Shown one piece after another: positions 1-6,435 of a stretch of DNA of 16,988 nucleotides (positions are counted from its first letter, which is position 1; every line of letters begins with the position of its first letter). The stretch comes from Clostridium sp. CAG:524 (GTDB taxonomy: Bacteria > Bacillota_I > Bacilli_A > RF39 > UBA660), in NCBI GenBank assembly GCA_000434555.1, contig FR880103.1:13102-30089 (forward strand), read 5' to 3'. The position numbers were made by a program, and so were the translations under genes. Under the pieces are notes generated by a model that searched no databases, was not told the DNA's origin, and worked only from the letters and a program-made list of their open reading frames with translations.

Positions 1-107
1 CAATATTTTCGAGGGCATATCTACATGTTTGAATTACAAAGTATAGTTCGAGTTCTAATTAAGTAAATTACTTGATAATTCTCCAGTCTTCAGAATAGAC
101 TAAACTT

Positions 108-147
108 AATAATGTTTTTGTAGAAATATAAAAATATTATTTTTTTT
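108..147 (+). terminator. AT-only intrinsic terminator
   Basis: The arms 108-119 (AATAATGTTTTT) and 130-141 (AAAAATATTATT) pair over 12 positions with one G-T wobble, around a 10-base loop, and run into a T tract to 147. It probably ends transcription of whatever lies left of the window and insulates recA. The stem contains almost no GC, so its strength is uncertain. Confidence 0.5.
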
Positions 148-267
148 GAAAAACTTAAAATTTAATTTTGAGGTAGTGTTTTAGGGGTAAAATTGTGTTT
201 TGAGATATAGTATTAAAGTGATAATTTAATTATCAAGACGTTTTTGAAGCAATAATTAAATTTTAGC

Positions 268-281
268 CAAACAAACGTTTG
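268..281 (+). promoter_or_regulatory. LexA (SOS) box-like operator
   Basis: CAAACAAACGTTTG matches the Gram-positive LexA/DinR consensus CGAAC-N4-GTTCG at all but the second and second-to-last bases. The overlapping perfect 12-base palindrome ACAAACGTTTGT spans 271-282. It lies 10 bases upstream of the recA -35 box, where a LexA repressor could control recA. The SOS assignment is inference from sequence and position. Confidence 0.65.
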
Positions 282-291
282 TAAAAAAGTG

Positions 292-320
292 TTGACAAAG
301 GATATTTTTTATTTTACAAT
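292..320 (+). promoter_or_regulatory. recA promoter (sigma-A type)
   Basis: A perfect -35 TTGACA at 292-297 is separated by 17 bases from -10 TACAAT at 315-320. The recA Shine-Dalgarno AAGGAG is at 331-336. This is the best consensus promoter in the window. Confidence 0.85.
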
Positions 321-346
321 TAAGTTACTGAAGGAGACAAAATGTT

Positions 347-1369
347 ATGAAAAAAGAAAAAGACAAAACTTTAGATCAAGTACTTGCTGATATTGAAAAA
401 CAATTTGGTAAAGGTGCTATTATGAAATTAGGAGAGAGAGGAGTTAAAAATATAGATGTAGTATCAAGTGGTTCTTTGTTACTTGATCAAGCATTAGGTG
501 TAGGTGGATTTCCAAAGGGAAGAATTATAGAAATATTTGGACCTGAATCAAGTGGTAAAACTACTATAGCTTTACATGCGATAGCTGAAGTTCAAAAGAT
601 GGGTGGAAGAGCTGCTTTTATTGATGCAGAACACGCATTAGATCCAGTATATGCTAGAAAATTAGGCGTAGATATTGACGAATTATTACTATCACAACCT
701 GATACTGGGGAACAAGCTCTTGAAATAGTTGAAGCATTAGTAAGAAGTGAAGCAATGAGTATAATTGTTATAGATTCAGTTGCAGCATTAGTACCACAAG
801 CTGAAATAGAAGGTGAAATGGGAGATTCACATGTTGGACTTCAAGCAAGGCTTATGAGTCAAGCTCTTAGAAAATTAAGCGGTATTATTAATAAAACAAA
901 TACAATATGTATATTTATAAATCAATTAAGAGAAAAAGTCGGGGTTATGTTTGGTAATCCAGAAACTACTCCAGGTGGACGTGCTTTAAAGTTCTATTCA
1001 ACTGTTAGATTAGATGTAAGACGTGGGGAACAAATTAAAGTAGGTGGAGATGTTCTTGGTAATAAAACTAATATTAAGGTAGTTAAAAATAAAGTTGCTC
1101 CTCCATTTAAAACAGCTGAAGTAGAAATTATGTATGGAGAAGGTATATCTAAAGTAGGAGAAATAATTGATCTTGCATCTAACTTAGGAATTATTGATAA
1201 AAGTGGAGCATGGTTCAGTTATAAAGGAGAAAAGATTGGTCAAGGTAAAGAAAACGTTAAACTTGTTCTTAAAAATAATCCAGCCATGTATAAAGAAATC
1301 GAAGATAAAGTTCGTAAAAGTTTATTTAGTAATCCTGATGAAGTTAAAAAGATTGAAGATAAGAAATAA
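347..1369 (+). CDS. recA: recombinase RecA
   Basis: RecA is the ATP-dependent strand-exchange protein of homologous recombination and the co-protease that triggers LexA self-cleavage. The 340-residue product is of usual length. It has the Walker A motif GPESSGKT at residues 65-72, a Walker B strand before IDSVAALVPQAEIEG, the loop L1 segment with MGDSHVGLQARLMSQALRKL, and the loop L2 region around FINQLREKVGVMFGNPETTP. The C-terminus is acidic/basic mixed as in other RecAs. ATG 347 follows AAGGAG (331-336) by 10 bases; an earlier ATG at 342 gives only Met-Leu-stop. The gene is monocistronic, with a LexA-like box upstream and a terminator that overlaps its stop codon. rny, a frequent neighbour in Firmicutes, is not downstream. 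Confidence 0.98.
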   Translation: MKKEKDKTLDQVLADIEKQFGKGAIMKLGERGVKNIDVVSSGSLLLDQALGVGGFPKGRIIEIFGPESSGKTTIALHAIAEVQKMGGRAAFIDAEHALDPVYARKLGVDIDELLLSQPDTGEQALEIVEALVRSEAMSIIVIDSVAALVPQAEIEGEMGDSHVGLQARLMSQALRKLSGIINKTNTICIFINQLREKVGVMFGNPETTPGGRALKFYSTVRLDVRRGEQIKVGGDVLGNKTNIKVVKNKVAPPFKTAEVEIMYGEGISKVGEIIDLASNLGIIDKSGAWFSYKGEKIGQGKENVKLVLKNNPAMYKEIEDKVRKSLFSNPDEVKKIEDKK

Positions 1370-1386
1370 TTATCTTTTTTCTTTTT
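1355..1386 (+). terminator. recA terminator overlapping the stop codon
   Basis: The arms AAGATAA (1356-1362) and TTATCTT (1370-1376) pair perfectly around a 7-base loop that contains the TAA stop (1367-1369). A T-rich tract (1375-1385, interrupted by one C) follows. Confidence 0.7.
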
Positions 1387-1411
1387 AAACATAGAATAAT
1401 AATATAAAATG

Positions 1412-1420
1412 TGATAAAAT
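1412..1420 (+). promoter_or_regulatory. cysS promoter, extended -10
   Basis: TGATAAAAT is an extended -10 (TGn plus TAAAAT) 28 bases before the cysS ATG. No good -35 is visible at 16-18 bases, so recognition probably relies on the extended element. The same TGTGATAAAAT core precedes the minus-strand gene at 2869-3594. Confidence 0.5.
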
Positions 1421-1448
1421 CTTATTTAAAGAAAGAGGTGAAAAGCAT

Positions 1449-2843
1449 ATGTCATTAATGATATATAACACTGCTAGTCATAAGGAAGAAGAATTTAAGC
1501 CTTGGAATAGTGAATGTGTTACAATGTATACTTGTGGTCCTACAGTATATCATTTTGCTCATATTGGAAATTTAAGGACTTATATTATGGAAGACATCTT
1601 AGAAAAAACTTTAAGATATTTAGGGTATAATGTTAAACGATGTATGAATATCACTGATGTAGGTCATTTAACTAGTGATGCTGATAGTGGAGATGATAAA
1701 ATGGTTAACTCTGCTAAGAAAGAACATAAAACAGTTATGGAAATTGCTAAGTTTTATACTGATAAATTCTTTGATGATTGTGATAAATTAAATATAAAAA
1801 AGCCTGAACTTGTATGTCCAGCCACTGAAAATATAGATGAATATATTAAAATAATAGAAAAATTATTAAAAGATGGGTATGCATATGAAAGAGGTGGAAA
1901 TGTATATTTTGATACTAGTAAACTTGATAAATATTATGTTCTTACTAATCATGAAGAAGAAAATCTTTTGGAAGGTGTAAGAGAGACAGTTGATGTTGAT
2001 ACTAATAAGAAAAATAAAACTGACTTTGTACTTTGGTTTACTAAATCTAAATTTGATAGTCAAGATTTAAAATGGGATAGTCCTTTTGGAACAGGTTATC
2101 CAGGATGGCATATTGAATGTACTGGTATAAGTATTAAATATTTAGGTGAATATTTAGATATACATTGTGGTGGTGTTGATAATATATTTCCACATCATAC
2201 TAATGAAATTGCTCAATCAGAAAGTTTTTTAGGCCATCATTGGTGTAATTATTGGGTTCATGGTGAACATTTAAATGATGAAAGTGGTAAGATGAGCAAG
2301 AGTCATGGTAAAACACTTACTGTTGATACTCTAATAGAGATGGGATATAATCCTCTTAGCTATCGTTTCCTATGCTTACAAAGTCATTATAGAAAACAAC
2401 TAACATTCAGCTATAACTCATTAGCTGGTGCTGAAACTGCATATAAAAAACTTAAAAATAGAGTTTTAAGTCTTAATAAAGAAGGTAATGTTGATAGTGA
2501 AGTATATGATTTATATAATAGAAAATTCAAAGAATGTTTAGAAGATGATTTAAACACAGCTAATGCATTAACACTAGTATTTGAAGTATTAAAGCTTGAT
2601 ACTAATGAATCTACTAAATATAAATTAATTAGTGATTTTGATAAAGTACTTAGTTTGTCAATAACTGATTCTAATGAAACAAGTTTTGAGGATGATACAG
2701 AAATTCTTAAAAAAATAGAAGAAAGAAATGAAGCAAAGAAAAATAAAAATTTTGAACTAGCTGATAAAATACGTAATGAATTATTAGAGATAGGTATTAT
2801 TCTTAAAGATACTAGAGAAGGTACTACATTTGAAAGAAAATAA
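1449..2843 (+). CDS. cysS: cysteinyl-tRNA synthetase
   Basis: This class I aminoacyl-tRNA synthetase charges tRNA-Cys with cysteine in the cytoplasm. The 464-residue protein has the normal length. Visible landmarks are TCGPTVY with zinc ligand C29, the HIGN version of the HIGH motif at residues 38-41, the remaining zinc ligands C224 (HIECTG), H249 and E253 (FPHHTNE), and the KMSKS loop at 281-285. The C-terminal part is the helical tRNA-binding DALR-type domain. A strong Shine-Dalgarno (AAAGAGGTGA, about 1432-1441) sets the ATG. It is transcribed from its own extended -10 promoter and ends at a shared bidirectional terminator. Nothing unusual was seen, apart from the absence of the serine acetyltransferase and rRNA methyltransferase neighbours common in Bacillus. 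Confidence 0.98.
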   Translation: MSLMIYNTASHKEEEFKPWNSECVTMYTCGPTVYHFAHIGNLRTYIMEDILEKTLRYLGYNVKRCMNITDVGHLTSDADSGDDKMVNSAKKEHKTVMEIAKFYTDKFFDDCDKLNIKKPELVCPATENIDEYIKIIEKLLKDGYAYERGGNVYFDTSKLDKYYVLTNHEEENLLEGVRETVDVDTNKKNKTDFVLWFTKSKFDSQDLKWDSPFGTGYPGWHIECTGISIKYLGEYLDIHCGGVDNIFPHHTNEIAQSESFLGHHWCNYWVHGEHLNDESGKMSKSHGKTLTVDTLIEMGYNPLSYRFLCLQSHYRKQLTFSYNSLAGAETAYKKLKNRVLSLNKEGNVDSEVYDLYNRKFKECLEDDLNTANALTLVFEVLKLDTNESTKYKLISDFDKVLSLSITDSNETSFEDDTEILKKIEERNEAKKNKNFELADKIRNELLEIGIILKDTREGTTFERK

Positions 2844-2872
2844 AAAAAGAATCATTAAATTGATTCTTTTAT
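2842..2872. terminator. bidirectional terminator between cysS and the DUF5684-like gene
   Basis: Perfect 9-bp arms, AAAGAATCA (2846-2854) and TGATTCTTT (2861-2869), flank a 6-base loop. An A run precedes the stem and T's follow it, so it can stop transcription in both directions. The stop codon of the minus-strand gene (2869-2871) sits at the stem base. Confidence 0.8.
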
Positions 2873-3594
2873 TGTACATTATTATTTTTAACATCAGTTA
2901 TTGGTTCAGTATTTGGAACTTCTATATTTGGTTGAACAAATTTATTTTCAACTACAGGTGCTGCTGGTTCTTGAGCTATAAACTCTTGTTTAGCAGGCTC
3001 TGTTTTTGGAAGTTCAAATGATGTATTTGTATTTTGAACCATATGTTCTACTGGTACATTATTTTGAATTGGTGTTTGTGTTGGTGTAACTGGTTGTGTA
3101 TTCATATTGTTATTCATATTGTTATTCATGTTGTTATTCATATTATTATTCATACCATTCATATTACCTTTATAACCAATATTTTCATTATCAATATAAG
3201 TTGCATTACCAAATGCTAATACTAAGATAAACACTGGATTTAAAAGTACTAATCCTATGCCGAATCCTGTGTCTTTCCCAAATTTATGTGCTAGTTCAAT
3301 GTACATTTTAAATGTTGCATATATATTTGCAACAGGAATTATAAGTAATAGCAAATACCATGTTGGAACTTCTGCGATTTGTAATAATGTATAAATATTA
3401 TAAACAGGTACTATGGAAGCCCATCCAGGTTTATTTGCTTTTGTGAATATTTTCCACATAGCAATTATTTGTAATACATACATTCCCATAGCAATTATCC
3501 ATACCACCCCTATGAATGCTGCAATAGCACCTGTTAATCCGGCTGCACCACTTGAAGAACTATAATCAACGTCTGTGTAAAAACTTGAATTCAT
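2869..3594 (-). CDS. DUF5684-like membrane protein with Asn/Met-rich tail
   Basis: The 241-residue product is a small integral membrane protein. Residues 22-48, 78-95 and 111-130 look like transmembrane segments. Between the first two lies the KPGWASIVPVYN loop that marks DUF5684/signal-peptidase-I-like small membrane proteins; no catalytic Ser-Lys pair of a true signal peptidase is evident, so no enzyme activity is claimed. From about residue 145 the chain becomes a soluble low-complexity tail, first MNNN repeats (12-bp DNA repeats at 3100-3153), then Pro/Thr/Gln/Glu-rich sequence to the end. The start follows AAAGGAG by 8 bases. An upstream ATG in that spacer gives only ATG-ATA-TGA. Function is unknown; family membership is recalled from the loop motif. 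Confidence 0.75.
   Translation of the reverse strand: MNSSFYTDVDYSSSSGAAGLTGAIAAFIGVVWIIAMGMYVLQIIAMWKIFTKANKPGWASIVPVYNIYTLLQIAEVPTWYLLLLIIPVANIYATFKMYIELAHKFGKDTGFGIGLVLLNPVFILVLAFGNATYIDNENIGYKGNMNGMNNNMNNNMNNNMNNNMNTQPVTPTQTPIQNNVPVEHMVQNTNTSFELPKTEPAKQEFIAQEPAAPVVENKFVQPNIEVPNTEPITDVKNNNVQ
3100..3153. repeat. 12-bp tandem repeat (4.5 copies) inside a coding tail
   Basis: Units of the form ATTCATATTGTT start at 3100, 3112, 3124 and 3136, with single-base variation in the third and fourth copies and a partial fifth (3148-3153). Read on the minus strand they encode an NNNM repeat in the linker of the DUF5684-like protein. Because the unit is a multiple of three, copy changes would keep the frame. 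Confidence 0.9.
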
Positions 3595-3624
3595 ATCATT
3601 TACTCCTTTCTACTTTATAAATAA

Positions 3625-3652
3625 ATTTTATCACATATCTTTTATATTTCAA
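3625..3652 (-). promoter_or_regulatory. promoter of the DUF5684-like gene
   Basis: On the minus strand, TTGAAA (3652-3647) lies 16 bases from an extended -10 TGATAAAAT (3633-3625), followed by the Shine-Dalgarno AAAGGAG just before ATG 3594. Confidence 0.6.
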
Positions 3653-3713
3653 ATAAATATGTCATATTTTGTATAAAGTTGTTATGTTTATATGCATTTT
3701 GTTATATTTTTAG

Positions 3714-3719
3714 TATAAT
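3714..3719 (+). promoter_or_regulatory. -10 element for the vanY-like/yvcK operon
   Basis: A consensus TATAAT lies 18 bases before the ATG at 3737, with GGAGG at 3726-3730 between them. No convincing -35 is visible; TATGCA at 3691-3696 is the nearest candidate at 17-base spacing. The short distance means a very short leader. Confidence 0.45.
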
Positions 3720-3736
3720 TATTATGGAGGATATAA

Positions 3737-4693
3737 ATGAAAGTTAGAAAATTTAATTATTATAGATTTTTCATATTTATAGGTGTAACTCTTAGTATAC
3801 TATTTTGTATTATATTTTATAGTATTAAATTTATTAAAGATTATAATTATAAGAAAACATATGATTATAAGTTATTAAGTGCTGGATATAGTGAAGAAGA
3901 AGTTAAAGTTATTAAAGATAAATTTAGTAATGATAAAATTGACATATTGTTAAAAGAAAAGTATGATAAGAATGTTGTATCTTTTATTAAGGAAAAATAC
4001 TTCATATATAATAATTTATCTAAATATATGGAATATAAGAAAAAGAATAAAAATGATACTTATACTCATGTTGTATCTATTATTAATACTGAAGCTGATG
4101 TAGAATGGCTTGATAATGAGAAAGAGACTGATACTTCTAAAGGTAATCTAATGCTTGTTAATAGGCTATATGGACTTTCTAAAGATTATGAGCCTGAAGA
4201 TATAATTGATGTACCTGTATCTATTTCTTATAGTGGTGTTAAAATTAGTAAAAGTATACTTGAAAATATTGAAGAATTAATTGAAGCAGGTAAAGAAGCG
4301 GGATATACTTTTGTTTTATCTGATGGATACAGAAGTTATGAAGCACAAAAAAAGATGTTTGAAAGTTATAAGAATAGTTATGGGTATGAAGAAGCAGATA
4401 AAAATGTTGCTCGACCAGGACATTCAGAGTATCAAACAGGAATATCTTTTCAAATAGTGCCATATAATAAAGTATTTGATAAGCCAAGAGAAAGCACAGA
4501 ATATTTATGGCTTAAAGATAATGCATACAAATATGGATTTATATTTAGATATCCTGAAGATAAGAAAGATATTACATTATTTGATTCTTATACATGGAGA
4601 CTTAGATATGTTGGTACTGATGTAGCTTCAATAATCAAAAATGAAAAAATATGTTTTGAAGAATATTATGCTTATTTTGTTGACAAGGAGTAG
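3737..4693 (+). CDS. VanY-type D-Ala-D-Ala carboxypeptidase homologue lacking the catalytic residues
   Basis: The 318-residue protein has an N-terminal membrane anchor (about residues 11-33), a charged helical region to about 150, and a C-terminal VanY/LdcB-like M15 peptidase domain. The family framework is clear: SDGYRSYEAQ, ARPGHSEYQTG and WRLRYVG. Active members read SEHQTGLAxDI and EPWHxRYVG, where the two His and the Asp bind zinc and the Glu is catalytic. Here the corresponding residues are Y232, Q239, R288 and Y285, so the whole zinc site is gone while the scaffold is intact. It is therefore probably a pseudoenzyme, perhaps a wall-peptide binding or regulatory protein (inference). It is not a decayed gene: the frame is open and the start has a GGAGG site. 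It is translationally close to yvcK (2-base gap). Confidence 0.85.
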   Translation: MKVRKFNYYRFFIFIGVTLSILFCIIFYSIKFIKDYNYKKTYDYKLLSAGYSEEEVKVIKDKFSNDKIDILLKEKYDKNVVSFIKEKYFIYNNLSKYMEYKKKNKNDTYTHVVSIINTEADVEWLDNEKETDTSKGNLMLVNRLYGLSKDYEPEDIIDVPVSISYSGVKISKSILENIEELIEAGKEAGYTFVLSDGYRSYEAQKKMFESYKNSYGYEEADKNVARPGHSEYQTGISFQIVPYNKVFDKPRESTEYLWLKDNAYKYGFIFRYPEDKKDITLFDSYTWRLRYVGTDVASIIKNEKICFEEYYAYFVDKE

Positions 4694-4695
4694 AG

Positions 4696-5634
4696 ATGAA
4701 TAAAAATGTTGTTGTTTTAGGTGGTGGAACTGGTCAATCTGTTTTACTTAGTGGACTTAAGAAATTTCCTGTTAATATTACTGCTGTTGTTAGTGTTGCT
4801 GATGATGGAAGAAATACTGGGAAACTACGTGAACAATTTAACATTCCAGCTATGGGAGACGTTAGAAGGGTTTTGATTGCATTAAGTGAAACTGAAGACT
4901 TTGTTGCTGAATTATTTAGTTATAGATTTAAAGGAGATTGTGATTTGGGCGGTAACAATGTTGGTAACTTGCTATTAACTGCAATGAGTGATATATGTGG
5001 TAACTTAAGTAGTGGTGTTAAAGAGATTAGTAAAATACTTAATCTTAAGGGAGAAGTATTACCACTTACTGATGATAATGTTGTTTTAATGGGAGAAATG
5101 AATGATGGAAGCATTATTGAAGGAGAACATAATATTACATTATCACCTAAAAAGATAAAACATGTATTTTATAAAGAAACGCCAATTGTTAATACTGAAG
5201 TAATTAATAAGATTAAAGATAGTGATGCGATTATATTAAGTATGGGAAGTGTCTATACTAGTATAATACCTAATTTACTATGTAAAGAAGTTTTAGATGC
5301 AATAGATTCATCTAATGCAAAAATAATATATGTTTGTAATGTAATGACTCAGCCTGGAGAAACTGACGACTTTAAGGTAAGTGATCATATTAAATTATTA
5401 AATAGTTACTTAGGCAAAAGAAAGATAGATACTATTATTACTAATAGTGAAGAAATAAGTACTGAAACTCAAAAAATATATGAAACTACCGAACAAAAAG
5501 ATTTAGTTGTTATTGATGATGAAAATATTGAAATAGAAAATATTAGTAAGCCATTAATCAAAGTTGAAAACAATGTAATTAGACATGATAATCTTAAATT
5601 AGCGTTAGAAATTATAAATATTTTATCAAAATAA
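4696..5634 (+). CDS. yvcK: YvcK/GlmR family protein (gluconeogenesis factor)
   Basis: YvcK (GlmR in Bacillus) is a cytoplasmic protein of the CofD-like fold that binds UDP-sugars and supports cell-wall precursor synthesis and cell shape during growth on gluconeogenic carbon sources. The 312-residue product shows GGGTGQS at 9-15, SVADDGRNTGKLR at about 33-45, PAMGDVRRVLIALS at 51-64, GGNNVGNLLLTAM at 85-97 and the NVMTQPGET segment. These are the YvcK rather than the CofD versions. The ATG follows an AAGGAG that overlaps the stop region of the preceding VanY-like gene, so the two are one operon. The usual partners rapZ/yvcJ and whiA/yvcL are absent here. Confidence 0.93.
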   Translation: MNKNVVVLGGGTGQSVLLSGLKKFPVNITAVVSVADDGRNTGKLREQFNIPAMGDVRRVLIALSETEDFVAELFSYRFKGDCDLGGNNVGNLLLTAMSDICGNLSSGVKEISKILNLKGEVLPLTDDNVVLMGEMNDGSIIEGEHNITLSPKKIKHVFYKETPIVNTEVINKIKDSDAIILSMGSVYTSIIPNLLCKEVLDAIDSSNAKIIYVCNVMTQPGETDDFKVSDHIKLLNSYLGKRKIDTIITNSEEISTETQKIYETTEQKDLVVIDDENIEIENISKPLIKVENNVIRHDNLKLALEIINILSK

Positions 5635-5645
5635 TTAAATAATGC

Positions 5646-5675
5646 TTGACTTTATAGATAGGTATATGGTAGTAT
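5646..5675 (+). promoter_or_regulatory. tRNA-Ala promoter
   Basis: TTGACT (5646-5651) is followed after 18 bases by an extended -10, TGG-TAGTAT (-10 at 5670-5675). The predicted transcript starts just before a small hairpin (CTTGAT 5683-5688 with ATCAAG 5693-5698) that lies 13 bases upstream of the mature tRNA 5' end. Confidence 0.6.
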
Positions 5676-5711
5676 TAATATGCTTGATTGTTATCAAGTG
5701 CCTACCTATAT

Positions 5712-5788
5712 GGGGAATTGGCTCAGTTGGCTAGAGCATCTGCCCTGCACGCAGAGGGTCACCGGTTCGAGTCCGGTATTCTCCACCA
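5712..5788 (+). tRNA. tRNA-Ala (anticodon UGC)
   Basis: All four arms fold: acceptor GGGGAAT/ATTCTCC, D arm GCTC/GAGC, anticodon stem TCTGC (5739-5743)/GCAGA (5751-5755), T arm ACCGG-TTCGAGT-CCGGT. The anticodon TGC is at 5746-5748. G3 (5714) opposes T70, giving the G3-U70 pair that identifies alanine tRNA. A73 and CCA are encoded (5785-5788). The anticodon loop reads CCTGCAC, so position 33 is C (5745) instead of the nearly invariant U. The gene stands alone with its own promoter and terminator. Confidence 0.97.
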
Positions 5789-5798
5789 AATAGGAAAT

Positions 5799-5824
5799 AA
5801 CCACTATAATGGTGGTTTTTATTT
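5799..5824 (+). terminator. tRNA-Ala terminator
   Basis: AACCACT (5799-5805) and GGTGGTT (5811-5817) pair over 7 positions, with a T-G closing pair, around a 5-base loop, followed by T's. Confidence 0.8.
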
Positions 5825-5908
5825 TGCTTAAAAATGGATTACATATTTCATTTTTATCTTTACAAAGTATTGTAATTGTTATATATTTTATATAGAGGTA
5901 AAAATAAT

Positions 5909-6427
5909 ATGGCACAAGTTAAAACTAAAAAAGAAATAGTAAAAATGCTACTAAAAAATAAAGTATTAGAAGACAAAGACGAAACAGAACTAATGGAAAT
6001 GTTATTTGATCAAGAAATAGCAGTAGATGTTGATAAATATGTTGAAGAAAATGCAACATGGAAAGATAGGTTAGCCGATAGAATAACTAAAAGAGCAGGT
6101 AGTTGGGGTTTCATAATAGGATTTATAATATTTTTATTACTATGGATGGTAATAAATGGAGTGATACTTTGTGATGGAAAAGCTTTTGATGAATATCCAT
6201 TTATATTATTAAACTTATTCTTATCATGTGTAGCAGCATTACAAGCACCAATAATAATGATGAGTCAAAATAGAGCCGCTGAAAAAGATTCATTACGTGG
6301 TAAAAATGACTATAAAACTGATTTAAAAAGTGAATTAATATTAGAAGAACTACATGAGCAAATGACTAAAATGATATCTAATCAAAATAAAATAATTAAA
6401 TTATTAAGTGACGAAGATAAAAAGTAG
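5909..6427 (+). CDS. DUF1003 family membrane protein
   Basis: The product from ATG 5909 is 172 residues. A cytoplasmic helical N-terminus (1-60) is followed by two transmembrane segments (about 67-85 and 98-117) and a polar C-terminus predicted to form a coiled coil. The signature WMVINGVIL, FDEYPFILLNLFLSCVAALQ and APIIMMSQNRAAEKD is diagnostic for DUF1003, a widespread bacterial family without an established biochemical function. The frame opens earlier at 5876, but AGAGGT (5894-5899) is well placed for 5909 and not for 5876. The CPBP protease gene begins 8 bases after its stop, so the two are probably co-transcribed. Confidence 0.9.
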   Translation: MAQVKTKKEIVKMLLKNKVLEDKDETELMEMLFDQEIAVDVDKYVEENATWKDRLADRITKRAGSWGFIIGFIIFLLLWMVINGVILCDGKAFDEYPFILLNLFLSCVAALQAPIIMMSQNRAAEKDSLRGKNDYKTDLKSELILEELHEQMTKMISNQNKIIKLLSDEDKK

Positions 6428-6435
6428 GTGAAAAA

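Larger units (their letters stand above)
1..346. other. non-coding region upstream of recA
   Basis: No confident gene lies here. Plus frame 1 is open from base 1 to a TAA at 64-66 (21 codons) and could be the tail of an upstream gene, since a terminator-like hairpin follows at 108-147; the peptide is not recognisable and it is too short to call. The rest is very AT-rich and holds a perfect palindrome TGATAATTTAATTATCA at 219-235, a partly complementary AT-rich stretch at 252-262, a LexA-like box at 268-281 and the recA promoter at 292-320. I did not recognise tmRNA, 6S, SRP RNA or RNase P. Confidence 0.6.

Noticed and set aside
47..60. TTCGAGTTC resembling a tRNA or tmRNA T loop
   Set aside because: The flanking bases do not form a T stem or acceptor stem, and no CCA or alanine-type acceptor is present.
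1..66. Open frame ending at TAA 64-66, possibly the tail of an upstream gene
   Set aside because: Only 21 codons, with no recognisable motif; kept as a remark in the upstream-region entry rather than as a CDS.
3034..3219. Plus-strand ORF rich in Ile, His and Val repeats
   Set aside because: It is the shadow of the 12-bp repeat in the opposite-strand DUF5684-like gene.
5658..5710. ATAGGTA and TACCTAT inverted copies around the tRNA promoter
   Set aside because: The left copy lies in the promoter spacer, upstream of the predicted transcription start, so it cannot form an RNA stem; 7 bases in AT-rich DNA can arise by chance.
5706..5915. Minus-strand 69-codon ORF across the tRNA
   Set aside because: It is the well-known spurious ORF antisense to a tRNA; the tRNA fold is complete and there is no ribosome binding site.
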